Shown in pieces: positions 19,548 through 26,429 of a stretch of 26,429 nucleotides of DNA. Positions within the stretch are counted from its first letter, which is position 1. Every line of letters starts with the position of its first letter. The notes under the pieces are model-generated. The model was not told the DNA's origin. It ran no database searches and saw nothing but the letters and a program-made list of their open reading frames with translations. The translations under genes and the position numbers were made by a program. Origin of the DNA: Bifiguratus adelaidae (lineage: Eukaryota; Mucoromycota; Endogonomycetes; Endogonales); contig MVBO01000178.1 of assembly GCA_002261195.1 (NCBI GenBank), positions 1 through 26,429 on the forward strand, given 5' to 3'.

Positions 19548-20993
19548 CTAGTTCGCGGACGGGTCGAAGGGTATATACTGATAGTATCCCATTTGTGGTG
19601 ATGCGTCTCCAGTATCCGATGTAGATAGGTTGGATGGGTATACAGAGGAGGAGTCGCCAGTGTTAGGGTATTGGATATGTGGCGGAGGGACAGGCGGTGG
19701 TGGCCGGGATGCGACACCGTCTTCTCTGGGCACCGGCGCGTGTCGTTGTCGGCGACCGAGTAGAAAGGCGGCGACACCCACGGCCGCAAGACCAACGACA
19801 CCTCCCACCACGCCCCCGGTAATCGCAGCAATGTTGGGCGATGATCCAGACGAGCCAGAGGTGCTTGACGACCCGGAGGAAGCGGAGGTAACGCCTCCGC
19901 TGCTGGTAGACGACGGATGCGAAGAGATGCTGTTGCTTTGCGTTGTCGTGGCAGCGTTAATGGGTGTGGAATTCGTCCAAGTCGCCGCCAAATTATTCGG
20001 TGTGTATTGCCCGGTCCATGAATAGGAGGTTGTATCTGATCGCGTGTTCGGCGTTAGATGGACAATAGTGAAAACGCTTTTGGCTCTCACCTAGCACATA
20101 AACACCATTGTCGTAGGTCGAGGATCCCGTTTGACCTAGAGATTTGCGACATTTAGTCCAGTGCTATCCAATTATGCCCACTCTTACCGAAGAACACAAT
20201 CATGTTGCTTCCCACCATGACAGCGCTATGACCGTACCGGGGCGAGGGACCATGCTGGGCCGTAGAGGGAGCGCTCCACGTTGGGATAGAGGTACTCATA
20301 TCAAGCACGACTGGATAATCATGAGCACGACAGAGCACGCCCATCGCTAGGACACTAGAACTTACCTGTATCGCCTAGAAAACCTCCATTGCCATTATCA
20401 CCCCCAAAGACGACGATATGGTTATCATTGCGCCTTTCCGTGCGTACATAAGTTGTCCAGGCATTTGTAGTAGTATCGAACCAAGACACCTGAGTCAGCG
20501 GAAAGGTATGGCTGCCATCGGCTCCACCCAAAATGACCAATTTGCCGTTAGGAAGCATAGTGGCTGTATGTGCCTGTCGTGTAGCTGGAGCACCCGACGC
20601 TGAAACACTCGTCCAGGTATCCCTCGATGAGTCGTAAGCCCAGAGGTCGTTGAGGTACGTGGTCGGATTAGTATTCGTCTCGCCGCCAAACATGTAAAAG
20701 ATGCCGTTCCGCTTTGAAGAACTAGCCATAGAGTTGCGAACCGGTGGTTTCGTCGTCGAGTTATCCTTGTACCCTATCGCCACAAATTAGGGCGTCGATC
20801 ACCGACAAGACTCCCACCTACACTGCCCAGAAGCGATATCATATATCTCAAGCGAATTACTGATCGTTCCATCATATAATATCACACGCTGGTTATTCGG
20901 GCCTCCATAACCCAGGTTACCACCTGCTGAATTTGGCCCAGACACCAATGGCCCGGAAGAGCTAGCCCAAGCAGGCGTACTCGTACTCTTCAT
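19548..20993 (-). CDS. Kelch-repeat membrane protein, copy A (5'-truncated paralogue)
   Basis: Five exons (20993-20822, 20773-20366, 20310-20188, 20135-20091, 20035-19548) still join in one frame to 411 residues. Kelch blades are recognisable: YMFGGETNT with NDLWAYD, LVILGGADG, IVVFGGDNGNGG and MIVFFGQTG with NGVYVLD. A Ser/Thr-rich linker, a Gly-zipper transmembrane segment (ITGGVVGGVVGLAAVGVAAF), a basic stop-transfer GRRQRH and a Pro/Ser-rich tail follow. Compared with copy B it lacks the signal peptide and the first Kelch segment. Its ATG exists only because a deletion fused the coding sequence to the CATG at the start of the neighbouring HAD remnant. A further deletion removed an intron acceptor and 19 codons, so VRTERR is former intron. 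It has no obvious promoter. It may be a decaying gene that happens to keep frame. Confidence 0.72.
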
Positions 20994-21632
20994 GCAGATC
21001 CAGAGTTTTGACGGATTTACGCGACAATAACACTCCGGGATACGGGGAGAGATCGCTCGAAGCCTTAGTGGATGTGATTAAAGCGCTATTACATGGCTTG
21101 GGCCTCTTCTCGGGGAGTTGCAACTTTCTGCGAGACCTAACCCAGAGCTCCCTCTTCCAGTATGTATCTCAATGCTGATATCCAATGCTTGTGTGGCTCG
21201 GCGGTTTGCCTCGTAGACCTGTTTGGGTCATACCCAGTCCATCCCAGTAGCAGAGGGCCAGAGGAAGGCTCTGGCAAAGTCCGCGGCGGATGGCGAGATG
21301 ACCTCCGGGAACTGTTTGTTAAGAAAAGCAGTCGGTGCACTTTATCTCTGACGAAGCCGGCAGTACACGAGGGCCAGGAAGAGGGCATGGCCGCGCATAG
21401 TGCTTGGACCGATATAATGGCATCCTGGATTACCTTCAAACATCAACATCAGACTTCAGTAACGTTGGTGAGCAGGCACGATCGTTAGCTTTGTTTGCCT
21501 TGTCGCGCTTATTAGGATACAAGCACTATACTAATGGCTTAAACCGACCATCACTCGTTACCGGGAGCTACTCCTCGGTGAGGATGACATTAGTAACGGT
21601 TATTCCGCGACGAAAACAAGTAGCCCACGGAT
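20992..21632 (+). pseudogene. HAD phosphatase pseudogene (left copy)
   Basis: Nucleotide similarity to the intact gene at 23577 is clear in blocks: ATGCAGATCCAG at the start, GGATACGGG, GAGGAAGGCTCTGG, GAACTGTTTGT, GTGAGCAGG (the exon 2 donor region) and CTCCTCGGTGA. The frame is destroyed. The DxDGT catalytic motif is deleted to FDG, and a stop follows within 12 codons. An extra stretch of about 170 bp (roughly 21045-21225) of unknown origin separates the first two blocks. The 3' third of the gene, with the GDGVSD motif, is absent. Only Kelch coding sequence lies upstream, so no promoter remains. Confidence 0.85.
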
Positions 21633-21690
21633 AGCCAGGCTTCATGATAGCAATTATAGTATCGTAGAAGGAGAAAGTAGTGGTATCGTG

Positions 21691-23454
21691 TTAATCCCGA
21701 GCGTCAGGTTTCATGTTCGCGGCCGGCTCGAAAGGTTTAGCATATCCCATCGGGGTTGACGCATCTGCCGTATCCGATGTGGATAGGTTAGATGGGTATA
21801 CAGAAGAGACGTCTCCAGTATTGGGGTATTGAGCATGAGCTGGAGCGATTGGCAGTGGGTGGGATGCGACGCCGTCTTCTTTGGGTGTACGTCGTCGTCG
21901 TCGACCGAGCAAAAAAGCTGCTGTGCAAAGGATCGCTAGACCAACAACACCACCTACTACACCTCCTGCGATGGCACCAGTGTTGGTTGAGGAGCCGCCT
22001 GAGCCGGAGCCGTTGCCTCCACTGCTGCTAGGGCTGGTAGAAGATGGTTGCGAAGCGCTGGCGCTCTGCGTTATCGTCGCGCCGACGATGGGTGTGGAAT
22101 TCGTCCAGGTCGCCGCTAAATTATTGGGCGTGTATTGCTGTGTCCATTGATAGGAAGTTGTATCTGCGCGCGTGCTCAGCGTTAGATTGGCGAGTTCTTA
22201 CGCAGATGCAGAAAACCAGTCCCTGACACTCACCTAATACATAAACGCCATTGTCAAAGGTCGTTTTTCCCGTTTGACCTAGATGTTTCGATGGTTTAGT
22301 GTCCAGTTCATGCAATACACGAGCCCGCGCTTACCGAAAAATACAATCATGTTACTTCCCGCCATGACAGCGCTATGAGCCAACCGGGGTGCAGGACCCT
22401 TTTGAGCGGTCGAAGGAGCGGTCCATGTTGGGTTCGAGGTACTCATGTCCAGCACGGCTGTACGGGCGGTGAACACGCCTATTGCTTGCCGCAGTCTATA
22501 ACCCTACCTGTATCGCCTAGAAAACCTCCATTGCCATTATCACCCCCAAAGACGACGATATGGTTATCACTGGTAGCCACCGCTGTGTGCGAGAGTCGAT
22601 TCGCCGGAGCATAACCGACTGTATTCTACATGAGCACATCAGTACGCGGTGTCATCCCGCGGATTTCCACACTCACATAAGTTGTCCAGGCATTGGTGGT
22701 AGTATCGAACCAAGACACCTGAGTCAGCGGAAAGGTAGCGGTTGCGTTCGCTCCTCCTAGAATGACCAATTTTCCATTAGGAATCATAGTAGCCGTATGC
22801 GCCTGTCGTGCAGCTGGAGCACCTGACGCTGAAACACTCGTCCAGGTGCTTGACGTCGCGTTGAATGTCCAGAGGTCGTTCAGGTAAGTGATCGGATTAC
22901 CGCTCGTTTCACCTCCAAACATGTAAAAGAGGCCATTCGACCCTGAAGTACCGCCCTGAGAATTGCGAGAGGAGGGTTTTGTCGTCGAGTTAGCCGGGCT
23001 CCCTATGCCATAAATTAGGCGTAGATCCCAACTTTGGTACAGAATCTAACACTTACATTGACGAGAGACGATATCAAATGTCTCCACCGTGCTAGGCAGC
23101 GATGCATCATACAAGATCAACCACTCATTATTCGGTCCTCCGAAACCGACACTACCTCCTGCAGAGTTTGGTCCCGAAGACTGTGTCCCGGAAGAGCTGG
23201 CCCAGGCAGGCGCGCTCGTATTCCACGAGCTCGTGATATCCAATACCTCGAGATTGTTTGTTTTAGTCGAGCTTCCATTCACTTGACCTCCATAGGTGAA
23301 TACACTGCCATGCTTGTTTCAATACGCCGTATCACACCGCCCATCCATTTTCCCATTACCTGGTGCCTATAAGTACCGAGCCTTGGTTGCTCAATGAAGG
23401 TGGTGTGTAGCCATAGACACCGAGCAATAAGGATAATCCTACCAGTCGTAACAT
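21691..23454 (-). CDS. Kelch-repeat single-pass membrane protein, copy B (intact)
   Basis: Seven exons (23454-23360, 23304-23057, 23002-22677, 22625-22508, 22457-22335, 22278-22234, 22163-21691) join to 475 residues. It starts with a signal peptide (MLRLVGLSLLLGVYG). A Kelch propeller region follows, with FTYGGQVNG and NNLEVLD, YMFGGETSG with NDLWTFN, LVILGGANA, a blade with LSHTAVATS and IVVFGGDNGNGG, and MIVFFGQTG with NGVYVLD. Then come a Ser/Gly-rich linker, a transmembrane helix rich in small residues (IAGGVVGGVVGLAILCTAAF), a basic stop RRRRR and a short cytoplasmic tail. This is a type I cell-surface or endomembrane protein with an extracytoplasmic propeller. Kelch domains usually bind ligands; no catalytic motif is visible and the function is unknown. 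A 45-nt microexon is shared with copy A. It shares a 122-bp promoter with the HAD gene. Confidence 0.88.
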
Positions 23455-23576
23455 GGTGTGATATACAGAAGGATAGATAAGAAGCAACACAAGTGAGGGA
23501 AAGAGTGAGAAAGAAGCTAGCGCTGAACGGATCAGGCTATAAAAGGGACAGCGTAGGACAAGACTTGCCCTGAATC
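23455..23576. promoter_or_regulatory. 122-bp bidirectional promoter, Kelch B and HAD phosphatase
   Basis: This is the whole space between two divergent start codons. It holds a clear TATAAAA on the plus strand and AG-rich sequence that reads CT-rich toward the Kelch gene. The equivalent segment is missing from the left duplicate. Confidence 0.65.
23538..23544 (+). promoter_or_regulatory. TATA box of the HAD phosphatase gene
   Basis: TATAAAA starts 39 nt before the ATG. With usual fungal spacing this implies a very short 5' UTR, or a start site near the ATG. Confidence 0.6.
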
Positions 23577-24514
23577 ATGCAGATCCAGGTCTTTACCGAC
23601 TTTGACGGGACAATAACGCTACAGGATACGGGCGTTGTCCTGGTGGATCATCCCACCTCTATGGGAATGATCAAGAGGAAGGCTCTGGACAAGTCCATGT
23701 TGGATGGAGAGATTACCTTCCGAGAACTGTTTGTCAAGGAATGGGATTCGGTGCATTTTACCTATGACGAGGCTTGGGAGCTCATGAAAGGTAACGTAGA
23801 AGAGCGCTTGACTGTGAGACGCATATCATGGTGATAACAATGTTATGGTAGACATCAAGGTGGATCCGGGATTCCCTTCATTCTTTGAGTTTTGCGATCA
23901 ACAACAGATTCCGGTGACGGTAGTGAGCAGGTACAGTTACGGGCTTCTTTCGATTGTTGGGCTGTGACATGATGCTGATGCTACACTAGTGGATTGAGGC
24001 CAACCATTGCTCGCTTCCTGGAGCTTTTCCTCGGTGAAGAGTCCAAAAAGATTGAAGTCATCTCCAACGACGTGGAGATTACAGATAGAACATGGAAAGT
24101 GCTCTTCCGGGACGAGACGTAGGGATGCTAGATACTGTTCTTCGATGGCCTCTCTAACGTGATGATTTACTGTTAGCCCTCACGGCCATGACAAGTCCCT
24201 AGGTATGTCCGCATAGTCCCGCAATCCACCGAATGCTGATCAGATTCCCTTCAGCTCTCACGGCCGCTCGTGAACGCCATCCCGAGGCTGTCCTCATCTT
24301 TTGCGGGGATGGTGTCAGCGACATTAGCGCTGCAAAGCACGCTGACCTCTTATTTGCTCGCAAAGATTGTGATCTCGAGACCTGGTGTCGTCGAGAACAT
24401 GTCCCATTTACATCCTTTGATACCTTTGAAGATGTCCATCAAGTGGTCGAATCCATTTGCAATGGGTCCAAGGCACTTGTCAAGGATGAAACTGGATTCT
24501 ATAGACTCCAATAG
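23577..24514 (+). CDS. HAD-superfamily phosphatase (YNL010W/Pyp1-like)
   Basis: Five exons (23577-23790, 23852-23930, 23990-24118, 24177-24202, 24255-24514) join to 235 residues, close to yeast YNL010W. HAD motif I is FTDFDGTIT with the nucleophile Asp8 and Asp10. Motif II is the Ser of VVSSGL. Motif IV is CGDGVSDISAAKHAD (Asp168, Asp172). Other matches are VISNDVEITD and HGHDKS. YNL010W (Pyp1) has been described as a sugar-alcohol phosphatase; the family is also related to phosphoserine phosphatases, so the substrate is a guess. No targeting signal is visible. Introns are 61, 59, 58 and 52 nt with somewhat weak donors (GTAACG, GTACAG, GTAGGG), and exon 4 is only 26 nt. The 5' half was duplicated to 20992-21632. 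Confidence 0.88.
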
Positions 24515-24620
24515 AATAGACATCGTAGAATGTAGGTGTATCTATAGACTAGACATGGAACCCATTCAAAGGGCTATAAGCTATCAACTGGCATAGGGCA
24601 AAATTCCCTTTGTGTCTTAA

Positions 24621-26429
24621 ATGGGCATGGACGCAGTAGAGGCCATGCCACATAGGAGGGATGAAGAAGGTAAGAGAAAGTCTTGTGTGTGAATCACTCA
24701 ATCTAATCTCGCTGCAGAGATCTGCCGTGTATGTCGGTGTGAGGGGACACCAGAGGCACCTCTTTTTCATCCCTGTAAATGTTCGGGGAGTATACGATAT
24801 GTACACGAAGATTGGTAAGTTGGCGACTTCCATTCGATAAGTGATGCTCATACGTTGCCTTGCAGCTTGATTGAATGGCTTTCGCATAGCCGGAAAAAGT
24901 AAGTTTCTAAGCATCGTGAATTGAGGTCAGCATCAGGCTCACGAATTGTGCGTCTTAGGTATTGCGAGCTATGCAAACACCCTTTCTCCTTCACACCTGG
25001 TAAGTCACACTCGGGCTGCCGGTGGATTGCCACTCACTGGCTGTTATAGTCTACTCGCCAGACATGCCGGCCAATGTTCCCATATTCCTCTTTTTCAGAC
25101 GCATGCTTATACATTCCTTCAACTTATTCAATACGCTCGTACGCGCCGCCATGGTAGGGACAGTGTGGCTAGTGCTTTTACCTTATGTAACGGTGTGGAT
25201 GTGGCGATTTTACTTTTGGAGCGGGAATAATCTTGCCACGGGCATGGCGGCCATGACCGATGTGACAAGAGCGGTGCTAGGCGATAAGCAATCGGCAGAA
25301 AAGTTGGTGGCGCTCAGTGCAAATCAGACGAGCTTGATGGAGGCCATCAACTACGCGACAGTACGAAATGTCACGAGTAGCCCAATGAACGGTATCGCCA
25401 AGCTCTTGGAAGATGAAATTGTCAACTATGTCATGAATACGACCATCCTGAGTCCCTATCGAGGCGATGTGGACGACGTCCGGAGAATAGTCAATCGAGT
25501 CGGTACCTTGATGAGCACCTTCTTTGCCGATTGCTTCCAGGGTCAAATCATCACGTGCGTCGTTGTGATTGTTTTTGTCGCCGCATTTCTCCTGCGCGAG
25601 TGGATCATTCAAAACACACCTCACGACTTTGACGACCGATTCGGCATCGATGGCGATCTGCCCGACCATGCACTTGCACACGAGGAGGTCGTCGTTCCAC
25701 CACCGAACTTTGCGCAACAGGGCGCAATGCTACACGGCTTCCAACGGCAATTGGATGAGGCTGAATTACGTCAAGACGACCACGTACGGCAGGATTTCGA
25801 ACCGCTAGGTCAACATACCCATACACTAGAGCATGACCATGACACAGATGAAGCGCAGACATCGAATGCTGAAAGACCTTCAACGTCGGAATCTCCAACA
25901 GAAAATAAGGGCAAGGCGCCCAATTGGCTGGCATCCTTTACTCCCAATGACGAATCCAGTGAGTTTGCGGACCTGGAAGATCCTGCCCTCACGAATCCGT
26001 TAATATCCTCCACGTCCAGTGCGTCCAGCAGCGAAAATGGGGGGGAGCACGCTAATGAATCGCACATCTACAATCAAAGTTCTCAAGGTCCTGCTTTCAC
26101 TTCTTTTCAGAGCGTTAATTCGTCCGGCTCAGAACAGTTTGCATGGCCCGGTCGGAGGCCAGAAACCGATCACATGAACAGTGACGGCAGATCCACTTCT
26201 GACTTTGCTCCAAACGGCTCTCTTGAGCACCGTCACAACAGCCACCACGATGCAGCCGATAGATCTCGCTTTCATTTACCGGAAAATACCCCCGATTGGG
26301 GCCAGGCACATCCCCAGGGCAATTGGTTGAACAGAGATGCGTTTCCAAGGGAGGATGGTGGGATTGCGCCACAAGACCGCGGTGAGGCGGTTCCAGAACC
26401 CGGGCTCAACGTGAGACTGGCTCCCAGGG
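24621..26429 (+). CDS. SSM4: RING-CH E3 ubiquitin ligase, Doa10/SSM4/MARCH6 type (5' part)
   Basis: Five exons (24621-24669, 24718-24814, 24866-24898, 24959-24999, 25050 to the window end) give 533 residues, still open at the edge. An N-terminal RING-CH domain has the full C4HC3 pattern: C19/C22, C36/C38, H46/C49, C62/C65, including [25 protein letters not shown] and [11 protein letters not shown]. Two membrane segments follow (about [16 protein letters not shown] and [16 protein letters not shown]), then a long acidic, Ser/His-rich region. This is the N-terminal layout of Doa10/MARCH6, a polytopic ER and inner-nuclear-membrane ligase that ubiquitinates misfolded proteins and sterol-pathway enzymes. 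The remaining membrane segments lie outside the window. The start is the first ATG before the RING, 107 bp after the HAD stop. Introns are 48, 51, 60 and 50 nt and chop the RING-CH domain into four exons. Confidence 0.92.

Larger units (their letters stand above)
19495..21632. repeat. Left unit of a tandem segmental duplication (degraded copy)
   Basis: This unit carries Kelch copy A (minus) and an HAD phosphatase remnant (plus). It corresponds collinearly to about 21650-24050. Homology starts in the 3' flank of the Kelch gene (GTTCGCGG plus neighbouring matches) and ends within the HAD remnant (CTCCTCGGTGA). Compared with the right unit it has lost about 350 bp covering the Kelch first exon and the shared promoter, lost about 87 bp inside Kelch, and gained about 170 bp in the HAD part. 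Confidence 0.88.
21650..24050. repeat. Right unit of the tandem segmental duplication (intact copy)
   Basis: Kelch copy B (minus), a 122-bp divergent promoter and the first three exons of the HAD phosphatase gene (plus) match the left unit in order and orientation. The HAD gene continues past the repeat, so the right copy is the one with complete ends. Confidence 0.88.

Noticed and set aside
19630-20025. 131-codon Pro/Thr-rich frame opposite the Kelch A tail
   Set aside because: It is a low-complexity mirror of the Ser/Gly/Pro-rich tail; the same mirror frame appears opposite copy B.
20363-22569. Possibility that the two Kelch copies are an assembly duplication
   Set aside because: The copies differ at many positions, in exon content and in flanking deletions, so they are real diverged paralogues.

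Overview
The window is nuclear DNA of a filamentous fungus. Genes are dense and lie on both strands. Introns are short (about 46 to 74 nt, except one of 168 nt) with GTRAGT-like donors and CTRAY-like branch sites, and several proteins have clear fungal orthologues. The gene set (membrane-tailed Kelch proteins, a YbjQ/UPF0145 protein, a Get5 protein, a two-RRM Gbp2-like protein) and the compact intron-rich layout fit an early-diverging lineage such as Mucoromycota. That placement is inference. There are no rRNA or tRNA genes, CRISPR arrays or intact transposons that I can see.

Layout. 1-4530: 5' end of a type II membrane protein (minus), an FAD monooxygenase split by one in-frame TAG (plus), an intronless YbjQ-like gene (minus) and a secreted GH17 beta-1,3-glucanase (minus). 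4531-10059: HMG-CoA synthase (plus), a GET5-like ubiquitin-fold protein (plus) and an RRN6/TAF1C-like Pol I core-factor subunit (minus). 10060-12483: a gene-poor stretch holding a decayed cytochrome-b5-reductase-type domain, then a small orphan gene. 12623-19411: a membrane-anchored GH35 beta-galactosidase (minus), a two-RRM protein (minus) and eIF3g (plus). 19495-24514: a tandem segmental duplication of a divergent gene pair (Kelch membrane protein minus, HAD phosphatase plus). The right copy is intact. The left copy has lost its shared promoter and both 5' ends, leaving a truncated Kelch gene and an HAD pseudogene. 24621-26429: 5' part of a Doa10/MARCH6-type RING-CH ubiquitin ligase, running off the window.

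Most genes are unrelated housekeeping functions: sterol precursor synthesis, tail-anchored protein insertion, rRNA transcription, translation initiation and ER-associated degradation. I do not see a convincing new multi-gene system. The strongest signals are evolutionary. They are the duplicated Kelch/HAD unit, with a start codon created at a deletion junction, an intron remnant turned into coding sequence and a gene-conversion-like identity tract; the exon-level duplication of the two RRMs; two frame-required GC-AG introns; and the TAG that sits where the FAD monooxygenase family has Trp. Exon coordinates were worked out by hand, and every multi-exon gene that lies wholly inside the window sums to a whole number of codons.
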